64,000 nt of DNA from Hypholoma sublateritium FD-334 SS-4 (GCA_000827495.1 KN817625.1:62001-126000), one strand, 5' to 3'. Numbered from the stretch's first letter, positions 1 through 12,640 are shown. Numbers and translations: made by a program. The notes: generated from the letters alone by a model not told the origin.

Positions 1-1214
1 CAGGAAGGTTTCCGATATGTCGAGCACAAGAAGGGACTGTATTATGATGGTCATGAGCGACCAGATGTGGTTGAATATCGACAGAATATGTTCATACCTC
101 AACTCGACGCTTATCGAAAACGACTTGTAGAATACAAGCCAGATAACCTGGAGGAAGAGGTCGTGAAAATTCCAGATAATTATGTGGAGCCTCGCCTTGT
201 CCTTCTTCCTCAAGACGAGATGACTACCCAAGCAAACAATGGACAGACGAAGAGCTGGGTCCCGGATGGTGAACAGCCATTGAAAAAAAAGGGTGCAGGC
301 AGGGGCATACACCAGTCTGATGTCGTTTGCGCCACAGTGGGATGGGTGAAGGAAGCAAGCCAATCTTTGGAGTATGGAAAGAATTATGAAGGATATTGGG
401 ATGGTGCACTGTTTGTGAAACAGGTGATGATCGATGGCACTCTTCTTTTCCCAGACGTGTGTTCACACTCGATTGACAGATTCGAGAGAAAATTATTCCC
501 GCATTTGAACGTGCTCACGGTCCGGGATATCAAGCACTCATTATGGTTGACAATTCTCAGGGGCACTGTGCTTATGCTGAGGACGCATTACTGGTTTCCC
601 GAATGAATCTCAGGCCAGGCGGAAAGCAAGCTCGCCTTCGTGATGGGTGGTTCATTCGAAACGGCACTGTGGTCACACAGAAAATGATCTTCCCTTCCGA
701 TCACAAAGAATTTCCTGACCAACCAAAAGGGATGAAGCAAATACTCATTGAGCGGGGCCTGTGGGACAACCGCCTGCGTATGGAATGCAAATCATGTCCC
801 GATAACGGGACATCTTGTTGTGCGAAAAAGATCCTCTCGCGGCAGCCTGATTTTAAAGCACAACGGTCACTTGTTCAAGAGGTCATTGAAGAGCTTGGCC
901 ACCTTTGCATTATCCTCCCCAAATTCCACTGCGAGCTCAATTATATTGAATATTTTTGGGGGGCAGTGAAGCGCTACCTTCGTGAACACTGCGATTACAC
1001 CTTTCCGACACTGCAAGCAAACCTGCCAATTGCGCTGGGATCTATCAATAAATTACTTATTCGGAAGTGGCAAAACCGAATGATGCGCTGGGTGGATGCT
1101 TATCGTGATGGGCTCAATGCCAAAAATGCCCAAATCCGTGTACAGGCTTTCAGCTCGAAGAAATACACCTCCCATCGTCGTGTACCCGAGAGGGTTGCAG
1201 CCATCTTTGATTAG
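1..1214 (+). mobile_element. DDE-superfamily transposase (IS630/Tc1-mariner-like), 5' end outside window
   Basis: This is the 3' part of a cut-and-paste DNA transposase; the reading frame is already open at base 1, so the N terminus lies upstream. A 56-nt intron (424-479) with GT..AG ends joins the frame ending LFVKQ to the frame beginning IREKIIPAFERAHGPGY. With it removed, the protein reads without a stop to the TAG at 1212-1214. The three catalytic acids are visible: D in LLPQDEM (codon 214), D in IMVDNSQGH (codon 549) and E in LNYIEYFWG (codon 948), the last in the usual Tc1/IS630 context. Basidiomycete genomes carry many such 'DDE endonuclease' genes. No terminal inverted repeat could be identified because the left end is missing. 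The visible part looks undamaged, so the copy may be recent or domesticated. Confidence 0.88.
424..479 (+). other. Intron in the transposase gene
   Basis: Intron starting GTGATG and ending TTGACAG. Removing it restores one frame between the LFVKQ and IREKII segments; without it the gene would look frameshifted. Confidence 0.8.
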
Positions 1215-2467
1215 ATTAGATAATTAGATTATGTAACTTACCATATTTAGTATCTATGACGTAGCTGGCCAAATGGCTCCTTGCCAAAATAAATAACTCG
1301 GTCAGTTTTGATCCGATTGAAAATTCGCTTGGACATTTTGTTCCTAACATGAAAAGGAACGTTTTCGCCAAGTAGATAAGAAAAAGGGGAAATTCTGGAC
1401 CCTTCATTATTTTTGTACAAAAGTAGCGGTGTTTAGGCTTGTTGCACCATAGCTGGAGATACACTCGGATACATCCGACCTTAGAGTCACGGTCACATGA
1501 CTTATTCCTCTTCGGAACCGTCGGATTCGTTGCCAGCAAATTGTATCTCTCCCCTACGCATCCACCTGCATCCACGCTTCAAGGACCCGAAACGACATTC
1601 TACCTCAAGGGATACTCGGAGCCTGGGCCGAGAAAGAACGTCACGTATTACCGATCCCTATTAGTGGAACTGGAGTCCGGAAAACCCCCACTATAGATCA
1701 CGCGGCATACGGTTGCAGGCGACGAGGAAGCATCTTCGGAAATGGAGCCGTCAGTGAGCTCTGAGTTCTTCTCATGAAACTGGATTCTTTTACTCACTGG
1801 ATTATTTGTTCACATTCTGTTTATAGCCTCCACTTTCGTTCAACGATACTGACAATACTACTTGGAATCCCTTGGATGCAAGAGTATGCGCGGTTTTCAG
1901 GCTATATGCTCCCGCCTGATATCCGCTGCGCAATGTCCAATGCGGAAAGCGCGTCAAATAGTATGCTTTCTCGCTAATATTATGGCCACAAGATACTGCC
2001 ACCGAGACTTCTACTGCATCTCACTATCTCACTCCCGTCGCAGGTGAGAGTATCAGCATGCCCTATATTTGCCTGTGAAAATTCACTCGTCATCAGTCCA
2101 TTCGGTCACTTGACAAAAACATCAAGCGACGTGGGATGGATGCATACGCGACGTGGGGCCGTGCCACTTCCTGCACAGAATCAGCGCGGGACCGAGACTC
2201 TTCTGTGGTGGTATGTAAAGGCTCCGAACAACATATATGTACATATGTGCGGAATTGAGGCGAGTGAGTGGCTGCTTCACGAGACTCGGCGCGGGTGAAC
2301 AAGTGGAGTTGCGAAGGTGAAGACTCCGCCACTCATTTGCCGCTCCCAACCACACGTGGGCCGCCCGTAGCTTAGCTGACTCATTTACTGCATCGTTCCA
2401 CCTTCTTGACAGTCAGAGCTGTTTCAACATAAAACGTTCAACCTGCGTCCAACGAAGATTGGCAAAA
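1215..2467. other. Intergenic region
   Basis: It begins with a short run of GATTA/ATTAGA units just after the transposase stop. Only short frames without recognisable domains are present. The last few hundred bases presumably carry the promoter of the carboxylesterase at 2468. Confidence 0.5.
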
Positions 2468-4795
2468 ATGGTCGTCCTCATTCCTAAATTGCTTGTGTCA
2501 TTTGCTTTATGCGTCTGCACAGCGGCAGTAGCTGCGTCGCCTCCAATTGTCGATCTGGGATACGCAACATACCGAGGAATTCTTGTTCAGGATGCGCTGA
2601 CTAACGAAACTAACATCAACTTTCTTGGGCTGCGATACGCTGCTTCTCCTACAGGTACCCTGCTTGCAACATATTGCCCTTTCTCGACTGACTATCCCAT
2701 TCTTGAAATATTCAGGAAGCCTACGCTTCCGAGCGGCACAACAACCAGCATTCACGCCGGGTGTCCAAGCAGCGAGTGCGCAGCCGGCGTCATGTTTGCA
2801 AGCGCCCGCTGGCTTAGCGTCAATAACACCGTTTAGGGGTACCCTCGTTCGGCGTGCCACAGAAAGTTTAGCGCCTAGCGAGGACTGCCTTTTCCTCAAG
2901 TATGTCGACTGAACAACTTCATCCGCTAGACTAAATATGCCGTTCGTGGCAGTGTTTTTACTCCTGGGTCACATTTGGAGCGTGAAAAACTGCTCCCCGT
3001 CGTTTTCTGGATACATGGGTGTGTCCTGGTGCTTCATTACTTCGGTATAAGGCCCAACATTATACCAGAGGAGGGTACATATTCGGCAACGCCACGGAGT
3101 TCACAGGAAATGACATTCTGCGGGAGTCTGGAGGAGGAGCAGTCTTGGTGATTATTCAGTACAGATTGGGCGTTTTCGGATTTTTGCCAGGGCAAAAAGT
3201 GAAGGACGGCGGCGAGCTAAACGCTGGATTACGTACGATTTCCCTTTTTCCCCTGAACTTTCGTGAACCTGATTTGCATTTGACCATCGACTTGGGACAG
3301 TGGACCAACAATTCGCATTGAAATGGGTCCAAAATCACGTACGTTCCCCACAAGCCAGACCAGCAACGACAATGTGCCGATCTATGAATTGTTAGATCAC
3401 CAAGTTCGGAGGAGACCCCAGGAGAGTGACGATATGGGGCGAATCGGCTGGTGCGGGCTCAGTAATACAGCAGTTAGTGGCGAACGGGGGGAAGACCAGT
3501 CCACCGCTATTCCGTGCTGCCATGACCAGCTCCACGTTCCTGCCATCTCAATATAACTTCAACGATCGCATTCCTGAGGTAAGAGCCTCTAGGGTGACGC
3601 GATTTGTTAGATTTCCTGATACAGGTCTGGTGCCTCTTCATACAGCTTCTATATAGCGAAGTCGTTTCCCAGACGAAGTACGCGCGCAGTACATGCATGG
3701 TCATTATTTATGCATCATGGCTGATGGGAAATCTCCTTATTCAGTTGCACGTCTGCAAAAGATACGTTGGAGTGTCTTCGAGCTGCTGATGTCGACACTC
3801 TCCAAGCGGCCAACATCGAGATCAACAGTAGTGGATTCTTTGGCACCTTCGTTTTCGTTCCCGTTGTCGACGGAACGTTCATTACAGAGAGACCTACGGA
3901 GAGTTTGAGTAAAGGAAACGTCAACGCGGTTTGCAGCTCAATTTTCTTCGAGGCCAATCCCTTAGCTCAAGATGTTTTGGTCCCAGAAATCTCTCTTATC
4001 CTTCACAAACACGTTTGAAGGGACGACTTTTGTTGATCAGTCAATCGCAAATACTGTCCAAATACCCCAATATATTTCCCAGCTTTTCCCGAATCTTGAC
4101 GCGGCTGGCATTGCTGTAGCAGCCGCTCAGTACAATGGTTTGGGAACTAATATATTCCAAGCAGATGCAATCATGGGCGAATGTGAGCTTTTTTCGATTT
4201 ACACATGCGGTAGAGATGCTCTTATCTACACTATTAGCAATCTTCATCTGTCCCACCTACCTTTTATTGCGGGCATTCGGTCAAAATGCATTCAAAGTGA
4301 GTTTGAAATAACGATCGATGAATGATAGTCGATTCGTTGGTATTGTAGGGAGAGTTTGCAATTCCGCCAGGGTTTCATGCGGAAGATATTGGGTTTTACT
4401 TTCCATCGTACGTATAAGCATCATTGTCGATGCTATACTGACGTTCTTCCTATGATAGGACAAACGTAGGTGGACTGCCATCCTTCGCCAACCCAGATTT
4501 CGACAAGGCGTTTCCCGAGGCGTTCCTCAACTTTGCGCTGGCTCTAAACCCAAACGTAAAACTGGACCCAACTAATATCACCCCTCTTTGGAAACCATGG
4601 GATGGATCAAATGAGATGCTTTTCAACAAAACCAATACGAACGCTCCTGACATCAGGTTAATATCCACATCGAGCGCGCTTTTGAAAAGATGCGGGTGAG
4701 TTAAACCATTACGCGGTCAAAAAACTGACGGACGGATCTCACCTACTATTGCTATTAGTTTCTGGGAAAGTATTTCTGTACAGACGGCTCAATGA
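2468..4795 (+). CDS. Secreted type-B carboxylesterase/lipase (13 exons)
   Basis: An alpha/beta-hydrolase of the carboxylesterase type B family that hydrolyses carboxylic esters, probably secreted. The ATG at 2468 gives a signal peptide (hydrophobic LLVSFALCVCTAAVAA). Twelve introns are inferred: 2655-2715, 2900-2952, 3019-3068, 3233-3300, 3339-3395, 3579-3645, 3678-3744, 3929-3986, 4183-4237, 4297-4348, 4408-4458 and 4696-4758; the TGA is at 4793-4795. Spliced landmarks in order: SEDCLFLNVFTPG, the oxyanion-hole segment WIHGGGYIFGN, the nucleophile elbow WGESAGAGS, the TNTFEG segment that probably carries the acidic residue, and GFHAEDIGFYF with the likely catalytic His. All triad regions are in frame, so the gene appears functional. 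The natural substrate cannot be read from sequence. A second member of the family lies at 29451. Confidence 0.88.
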
Positions 4796-5096
4796 TGCAT
4801 CACCCATTAAGTACTACAAGCCTTTGGCGTCGTGTTTGTGGAAAGATCTCGGTTTCTGATGTTCTTCTCAACAGCATCTGAACGTACGGATCGCTTGGAC
4901 TATCATCATGATTCCGCTGATTACAGTCAGTAGCAATGGGCAAGGTTTCCGTATATAAAACATGAAATTGAATACCAAAGAGTAAGTATAATGTCAGCAT
5001 CGGAGCAAAAGGTTCCTAAAGTCACTGGTAGGTGTACAATTGAAGTTTTGAGTACTTCGATGGTAAATGGTAAAAGTAAATCGTCCGCGCGATATT
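4796..5096. other. Convergent intergenic gap
   Basis: About 300 bases between the stop of the esterase and the stop of the minus-strand desaturase. It must hold the 3' untranslated regions of both; nothing else was seen. Confidence 0.5.
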
Positions 5097-6942
5097 TTAT
5101 TGGATATTCAAGATACCTCGTCGTGAATTAGGTTGCGCCTGAAGGCCTGATACTTTATATCTATCTGCGGGACGACGAACAGCCTGCCCCTTCTTGTCGC
5201 GATAAAACAATATGTCACCTGTAATAGGAATAGCATTGGGATTAGCGGGCCTTTTGTACCTGGGCCCCAGCCTGACTGAGTGAAGCCGCACCATGATTAT
5301 CGACGAATTGACATCTGTTGTAGCTTTCCCAGAGGGCGATGAATACTGGCTTGTCAGAGAAAGCATAGTGATCCCCAATAAATGATTTCAGGTGATAAGT
5401 AGCCTCCGCGCCATTATCTGTGAGAAGATTAGATTAGATTTTCGAGACCGTAGATGGATTTGTCGGTGAGAATCTCCTTACAGAAGGGAATCTTTGGGAA
5501 GAACTGTCCCGGAGCAAAACTTTACCGTGAGCAGCGTGGATCGAATACAAGGAATGTGTACTCACGTGGTGGATAACATGATAGTGGGCAACATCGTGGA
5601 GGAAGAAACGGCCTTGCCATCCAAGGAAGGGTCTATCAACGGTGGCAGCGGCGCCACGCTGGAAGTTCCACTCCCCTCCGCGGTAGTGAGGCAGAGTAGG
5701 ATCCGTGTGGTGGAGATAGGTGATCATTATAACTAGAGATCGGTGATGTCAGTTTAGATTTCTCGGAACACCCGGTACGATGCAAGCTATCGACGTACAC
5801 CAGTGGGACACCTCGAGCCAGGGGATGAAGTAGTATTTGAATACTTCCGCGACACTATACACTGAACATGCATAACTGACAGCCCAGACCATGGCAGCCA
5901 TTCCGAAGTTGGATATGATCACGGCATTTCTTTGAGCCTTGGTGAAGAGAATGGAGTTCGGGTCGAAGTGATTAGTCCATTTAGGGTAAGTCTTTTGGCC
6001 GGAAACGTTAAATACTGAAAGTGAATGGGCATCAGCGATGTTTCGAGGGAGCTAGTGACCCGCTCAAAAATCTTACGAAGGTATGCAGGGAAAGCGAGAA
6101 TTTGCTGCCGGATCAGAGTGTACAGGGTATAGATAGGCGTGTCGCCGAATATTTCGTCCCAGTCGATGTCTTCATTTGGTATCTCAGGGATATTGAGATC
6201 TTCACGGGTCTTAGGCACGTATACCTCATCACGCTCCATTGAAGCATGGTTTGAGTGGTGGCGGTGATGAGAGATCCTCCAAGAGAAGTAAGGGGTCCAT
6301 AGGAACGAATGGCAAATCTTGCGGCGTGCAAGTCAGAGTCCGGTAATTTCGCAAAAAGCAGGAATTCTCACGAAGCCGATAACGTCGTTAATAGTTTTGT
6401 TTTCAGAGAATGCTCCGTGCCCGCACTACGCAACGCAGTTGAGCCTCGTTCAGAGTCAGAACCTCAAGTATTTTCAAACCTCGTGGCCGATGACCCAGAT
6501 CCCGGTAAAAATAAGACCCTGGAACCACCAACTTCCATGCCAGAACGTCGTTTAATATCCTGCAGAATGAAAATCGAAAGACCTATTACTCACTAAGCGC
6601 CCCATGCAGCCCATCTGGAAACCTCAGCGCCAGTTGGGGTAAGAATCTTTCTTGTGGCCTCGGATTGAAAATAAGGATCGATCAACGTTGCCAGAGTCCA
6701 TGCAGTTGCTGCCATAAGAATATCACGGGAGAGATATAGCAAGCCATGTCTTGTATTACGAACAAATAATTCTGGAGGAATAGCTGCTCGAATTTCTTTC
6801 AGAGGCCTGTGAAAATCGTGTCGCAAGGGTACTCAGGGAAAAATTGACATCTTTGAAATACCACATGTACGTACCACTGCATCGGAGTATAAGCAGGGAG
6901 CTCATTTTCGTTGTACTCTGTGCCTCGAGGGCTGGAACCCAT
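5097..6942 (-). CDS. Delta-12-type fatty acid desaturase (membrane, di-iron)
   Basis: An endoplasmic-reticulum desaturase of the FAD2 type, expected to convert oleoyl to linoleoyl chains. The minus-strand ATG at 6942 begins MGSSPRGTEYNENELPAY; a first intron (6874-6807) joins it to PLKEIRAAIPPELF. All three histidine boxes are recovered after splicing: HECGHG, HHRHH (in SWRISHHRHHSNHAS) and VIHH. Other family motifs are YPKWTNHFDPNS, MITYLHHTDPTLPHYR and the C-terminal DILFYRDKKGQAVR; the stop is at 5099-5097. About nine short introns are needed, two with less usual AAG acceptors, so some boundaries are approximate. It is divergently arranged with a second desaturase starting at 8087, and the two share an intron position just after the third histidine box. 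Confidence 0.85.
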
Positions 6943-8086
6943 GATAAAATTTTAATCAGACAGGGAAAGATGCAAGGACCTATCGTCTAGTATTGGAGGA
7001 AGCTACGGGGAGGGGAGGAATGCGTTTACTTGACATTCAAGGTGTTTAAGTACTGAGAACTCTCACGCGATTTTGGTAGATTTACATTTGAATGGCTGTT
7101 GAATGGAGCAATCGGACGGGAGTTGGACGGGAGTGGATGTGGACGGTTATGGGGTTGACCCGCAGCTTGACACATGACTGAGGAAAGGAAAGCGTCTCTT
7201 CTATCTTCCCGATCTAAACAGCGCACCCCGTCCAGTGAATATCCCTTTGCATCGGCGTTGTGGTTGCGGGGCTCTTGGCAACTGCTGCCACTTTGCTACC
7301 GTGGCTGTGCCGAGTAAAGTACAAACTCCGCGCATTTGCGAGAATTTCTGTATGAAATATTTTCATAGAACTGTCAAACCCGAAGCTTAGCCGACGCTCC
7401 AAGTGCTGTAAATTTCTGGATGGTCTGCGGAGATAGGAATTCTACGTATACTTGTTTCTATTCGAAAAACGACAAAATCATGTACATTATACTTTCCGGA
7501 TTTGCAATCGCCCTTCTTCCGGTTGTTACAGAATACACTATCAAGTAGCACACTTTCCAAATCCGGTCACATCCATGAGTTCCACCAGGCGCGGCGCAAT
7601 GCTCGTAGGCAGAAGCCTCAGAATCGACGAAACGGGAGCTTGAATATCCGGTGACCGGGAAGCCTGAAAGGCCAGGCATTGAAGAGGTCATTGCCCATCG
7701 TCAGAATATGAGAAGTTGGATTCAACCGCTACTCTGGGTACTCAGAGCCAAGTTAGAGATGCAAGCTGCAAGTGATTCTCAGGGGAACTGCTGGCGGGGC
7801 TGCTCACCGGCGATTTTCAGTGATTGGCATAGCGGAATTACACACCCGGGGTTTCGGAGCTCCACAACGCGAAGGCCCACCCGTATCCTTCAATCCACGA
7901 GTAGGCGAATGCCTCGAATTTAGCAGAACGAATTTCTGTGAATCAATCTAATCTATATCCGTCGTCAAATCTTGCATCTGACGATTCCGACGGCCCTCAA
8001 ATACCAAAGTATATCAGTATATTCCCCACCTTTCAACGGGCTATATTCTCCACTTTGTAAAAAGTGCGAGCTCCCAATTCACAGTC
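6943..8086. promoter_or_regulatory. Shared bidirectional promoter region of two desaturase genes
   Basis: About 1.1 kb separates the start codons of two head-to-head desaturase genes. No gene was found in it, so it presumably holds both promoters. Specific factor sites cannot be claimed by eye. Confidence 0.5.
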
Positions 8087-9751
8087 ATGTTGTCACTATT
8101 TCATGATGGGCCAGAGTACAACAAGCGCAAGAAAACGCCCTTTAAGCCTCCTCAAGTAAGTTTTGTAGACCTTGGTCGGAGACCTTCTTCCTCGAGCTGA
8201 GTGTGGCCGCAGATCACGTTACATGAAATTCACTCAGTTATCCCAAGGGAACTCCACGAAAAAAATACGCTCAAGGCGCTAGGATACGTTCTCAGGGATG
8301 TCATTTGCGCGATCACTATCTACAAGCTAGGCGGGATGATCGATGCTTTTGCAGAGTATCTGATTGCTGACTGCGGCATTTCTTCGACGGTCGCACCGTT
8401 AGTGAGATGGGGACTTTGGGCGTTATATTGGTTTTGGCAGGGTATCATTCTCGCTGGCTGGTGGTGTCTGGCTCACGAAGCTGGCCATGGAACCCTTTCC
8501 AATCACGCTTTTGTAAATCATGTTGTTGGATTTCTGCTCCATACGGTAAGTGCCGGCTAGCTCGAGCGCTTGGTATATACATCTAATATTATCTTCGTGG
8601 ATAATTTTAGTTCATTCTGGTGCCGTACTACGCCTGGCGCTCCTCGCACAATGCCCACCACAAGGCAACCATGTCTCTCGAACGCGATGAAAACTTTGTC
8701 CCCCGTACTCGAAAAGACTACAACTTGCCTCCCGATTCCGTCGCGCATATCGCTGATTACCGCGAAGTTTTTGAAGAGACCCCGATCTATACTCTTGTCC
8801 GCATGCTCTTGATGCAGGTACTGGGATGGCAATACTACCTTCTGACAAATGCCATGGGATCCCCAATGTACCCGCCCGGAACGAACGTAAGCAAATTTAC
8901 TCTGGTCTTTGAAAATTCGATCTTCAATCGCGCCACGCAGCATTTCCAGCCTTCATCGGCCTTGTTTAAGCCTCGCGAAAGACTTGGGATTATAGCCTCC
9001 AACATTGGACTTACGACTATGGTCACCATTCTCTGCATATGGACTCGTGACGTCGGATTCCATAACTTTCTCAAGCTTTATTTTGTGCCATACATTGTGA
9101 GTCCGTACTGTATGTGAGAACCTATGTCCTCCACTCACGTATCGACGGCGGCATCGTTCGATAGCTTGCAAATCATTGGATCGTTATGCTGACCTACCTA
9201 CACCACAGCGACCCAACTATACCTCACTTTCGTAATAAGCAGTGGTCGTTTTTGCGCGGGGCAGTTTCCACCGTGGACAGGCCTTTGCTGGGATGGGTAG
9301 GTCGGTTCTTCCTCCATAACGTCTCGCACGACCATGTAAGCTTGAACTTTCTGCGTAATTGCTGGTATACTAATTCCGACTCTTCCCAGGTCGCACACCA
9401 CTTATTCTCGTCCATTCCCTTCTGTAAGTCATGCGTCGAACGCCCCTAAACTTTGAGCTAACGCCCACCGGCCATCACAAGATAATCAACCTAAAGTTAC
9501 TGAAGCCATCAAGAAGGTTCTTAAGGACGATTACAACTACGACTCAACTGTAGGTTATCGCCCTCATTTAGTATCTAATTTTGTTCACGACTCCGTTTTA
9601 GAATACCTTTCGGGCTCTTTATCGCACATTTACGCAGTGCTGCTTCGTTGAAGACGATGGGGATATTGTTTTCTACAAGAACAAATACGGAAAGGTCTCC
9701 CGAATTATTTCACCCGATGCTTGCGATAGTCCTCCACGAAAAGCAATTTGA
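8087..9751 (+). CDS. Delta-12-type fatty acid desaturase, second paralogue
   Basis: A membrane di-iron fatty acyl desaturase. The ATG at 8087 begins MLSLFHDGPEYNKRKK; seven introns are inferred and the TGA is at 9749-9751. Histidine boxes are HEAGHG (in CLAHEAGHGTLS), HNAHH (in RSSHNAHHKAT) and VAHH. Family motifs include MLTYLHHSDPTIPHFR, STVDRPLLGWVGRFFLH and DIVFYKNKYGKV. Box 2 differs from the HHRHH of the neighbour and matches the HxxHHKAT pattern, so the two are old paralogues rather than a recent duplication. Both genes carry a phase-1 intron inside the Tyr codon of IPFYN. The regiospecificity (delta-12 or delta-12/15) is not readable from the sequence. Confidence 0.87.
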
Positions 9752-11947
9752 GTAAAATGACATCAGTTAGCTTAACGGGACACGTATTGAAAGCAGAATA
9801 ATGTTACTACCAGTTTTGGCCTACTGTCCTTTAAAAAAATACAGCATGAGGCTTGCATGAGGCAGTAACGCTTGAGGTAGAGTAAGAGATACGTAGATTT
9901 CAGCGCTGCGGGATACCCAAGACTCACATTCATTGAACGTAATTACCATCGACTGACACGGTCTCCGAATTCCCCAGACGGACCCGGCGTTCTATGGCCA
10001 TCATCTTACATCGTTAACCTAACTTCAAAATTGTCTACACTGATGCATTCCGCTGCCTTCATGTGAATCTAACTTTAGCGCAGTAAATCCACAAAGTGTA
10101 CAAGCTCTCACGTATACCGTTCCGGTGTTCGTCATGTACGCACCGCAGCTGACATCTGACCAAATATCACTAATGGGTAAGCCTTGTCCAATTCTCCAAC
10201 AGAATGCTCGTGTGCGAGTTAATGTGCTTAAAGGCTTGTTGACTGTCACTTTCCAAGACTTGAGCCAGCATGAGCTTACACAAGCGCCATCGCATCCATT
10301 TAAAGTTTATCATTGACGGTGGAACCTCGTAATTTTGATCATTGCCAACCTGATGTAACGCAGTTGCAAGGCCAATCTTCAGAATGATTCCTTCCTTTGT
10401 AGCTCAAGTGTGTCAAAAAAATCCCACTGTTTATCGTATGTTGAACCTCGAACACTGAGCACTGAGCGTCGAGCTATGATAACTTGTGAGGTACAAGCAG
10501 AATATGGAAGAAGGGAAAATTCCGCGTGTTTAAAATCACGATGAGGGATTATGAAGGCCTCCAGGACGGTTCCTACACAATTAAAATATCTTAAATGCCA
10601 CTGAAAGGTGGGCACGGAGCAATACTCACCACTGCCACCAAATCGCAACAAAACATTCATAGATACTAAATATATGTCATTCTACATATAATAATCGATT
10701 TCGGAGCACCGGAATAATATCAACAAGCTCGGGCGGACGGGTATGAGCATTTGTACTTAGAGGAGGGTCGTGGGAATTCCGCCTCTGACTGTCGGAATAG
10801 CACTGACGAACACTGATATACCTCTACATTTCCTCCTCGGGGCATCAATATACAATAACTTTACTCGGTATTCACTGGTCAACAGTAATTGACCATGTAT
10901 ACCATAGGTAATAACCGTAAGGTTCACTAAATTGCACCAGTATCCTCTGGTATTCACTCTAATTGACCGCTGACATACAATGGTATCAACTGAACTTCCA
11001 CCAATAAACACTAATGTAGATTGTTCATCAGAAATTCTTCAGGTATTACACAGTGGTATACAGTAGATTACAGTGTATTGCACTATATATAATTGGCAAG
11101 CGTTGATTCACACCGACAGTCAGTGATATACACTATACATATCTAGCCATACAACGTCGACCAATGGCGGCCATTGTATACCATGGTTATTCACTGTAGT
11201 ACGTGATGGCCTCCAGGGATGGTCACTGACAACCACTGGTAAGTAGCGTTGGCTTCCATTGAAAGGTAGTGATGATTACTGATCATCACCGACCTTTGTA
11301 CACCCGGGCATAATACTGATGAATTGAGGTGGCTGTGTATCCATCAATTGATGCGTTGGTATTGCATCCATGTCATGAGGTGACGGGGAGTTTCGGGCAA
11401 GGTTGACCGGGACTTTTGCATCCTTCCGCTCGCCTCAACAACAGATATTCATTAAATGCCCAATATCTGATTATTTGTCGGAATCGTGTATTTACGAACA
11501 TAATTGCAGCAAATATGTACTGTTGCTGAGCAATCTGGATTCTGAGAAATAGAGCAGAAGCAGAGAAGACCCATCAAGAGTTGATCAAGAGACTCCGCGG
11601 TTCGCACCGGAGACCCGTTCAGACCAATTGCTGAGCATATTTTGGGAAACTGTCGGACCGAACGTTTCGGTGTGGGCGATAGATGTGCGCGACGGCCTAC
11701 GTCCAAACGTTCAATGTTCTACAAGGCAGAGGACTCGTCATAGTGACATTGACATGAATGATGACACGAAAATTTCGTTCCGCCGTTTCAATTTTCCTGA
11801 CATTCCTGTCCAATTCCTGTCCCAGATTCAACGAATGACCGTGCACGAAATTAGTTCTGGCGTGGAGTTTTTCTTGACGCGTACAAATTGGGTTTTTTGC
11901 ACTTCTTTCCCAGATACTTACACTTCGCATCTTTCTAATCCTGAGAA
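9752..11947. other. Gene-free region
   Basis: About 2.2 kb without a convincing gene. The part from 10780 to 11300 is a decayed GTATAC/CAGTG-rich array, listed separately. The final bases before 11948 presumably contain the promoter of the DJ-1/PfpI gene. Confidence 0.5.
10780..11300. repeat. Degenerate tandem-like array of CAGTG/GTATAC words
   Basis: Over roughly 500 bases the words CACTGG, CAGTG, GGTATTCACT, GTATACC, TGGTATAC and GATATACACT recur with irregular spacing on both strands. There is no open frame. It looks like a worn satellite or array of short inverted repeats rather than unique DNA. The period is not clean, so it is called only by repeated wording. Confidence 0.45.
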
Positions 11948-12640
11948 ATGTCGACAGTTGAATTCCCTCCTCCCATCCGCCCACTAGGCGAATTGCCAAC
12001 GATCTATGGCGTCATTATCTACCCCGGATTCCAGTCTCTGGACGTTTTCGGGCCCCTGGACGCTCTGAACTCATTATCGCTTCACTATCCTCTTCAACTT
12101 GCCGTGATCGCGGAGACGCTCGACCCAGTGTCAACAAAACCACCTGCACACCTTGAGAATCCATCGTCAAACTTCTCGCAATCGATTGTGCCAACACACA
12201 CATTTGATACGGCGCCCGCTGTCGACGTTCTCGTTGTCCCAGGTGGGCTTGGAAACCGTGACCCGATGAATGTCGGGGCGGCGATAGCGTACATCGAGAA
12301 GATATATCCGACCCTTCAGTATCTTATCACCGTGTGTACTGGATCAGGATTGGCAGCGCAAGCAGGTGTCTTAGATGGGCGCCGTGCGACCACGAATAAG
12401 CGGGCTTGGGCGCGGACTACGCAGCTTCGACCGCAGGTGCGATGGGTGGCACATGCTCGCTGGGTCATAGATGGGAATATTTGGACATCCTCCGGTGTTA
12501 GCGCAGGCATTGATGTGATATTTGCTTTCATGGGAGAAGTATACGGAGAAGAGGTGGCAACTTCGATCTCAAACTTTTTGGAGTACGAGAGGCATATGGA
12601 TTCTGCTTGGGATCCGTTTTCCGATTTATATAATCTGTAA
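11948..12640 (+). CDS. DJ-1/PfpI family protein (glutamine-amidotransferase-like fold)
   Basis: An intronless 230-residue protein of the DJ-1/PfpI superfamily. The N terminus shows YGVIIYPGFQSLDVFGPLDA, the usual first strand and LDxxGP motif. The middle has VDVLVVPGGLGNRDP, and the nucleophile-elbow region is LITVCTGSGLAAQAGVLDG, in which Cys is the expected reactive residue. The C-terminal half has RATTNKRAW and WVIDGNIWTSSGVSAGIDV, matching the isonitrile-hydratase/ThiJ-like group common in fungi. Members include hydratases, glyoxalases and regulators, so the exact reaction is open. The next gene is almost 2 kb away. Confidence 0.9.
   Translation: MSTVEFPPPIRPLGELPTIYGVIIYPGFQSLDVFGPLDALNSLSLHYPLQLAVIAETLDPVSTKPPAHLENPSSNFSQSIVPTHTFDTAPAVDVLVVPGGLGNRDPMNVGAAIAYIEKIYPTLQYLITVCTGSGLAAQAGVLDGRRATTNKRAWARTTQLRPQVRWVAHARWVIDGNIWTSSGVSAGIDVIFAFMGEVYGEEVATSISNFLEYERHMDSAWDPFSDLYNL

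Noticed and set aside
420..610. Apparent frameshift in the transposase
   Set aside because: Fully explained by a 56-nt GT..AG intron that restores the conserved sequence.
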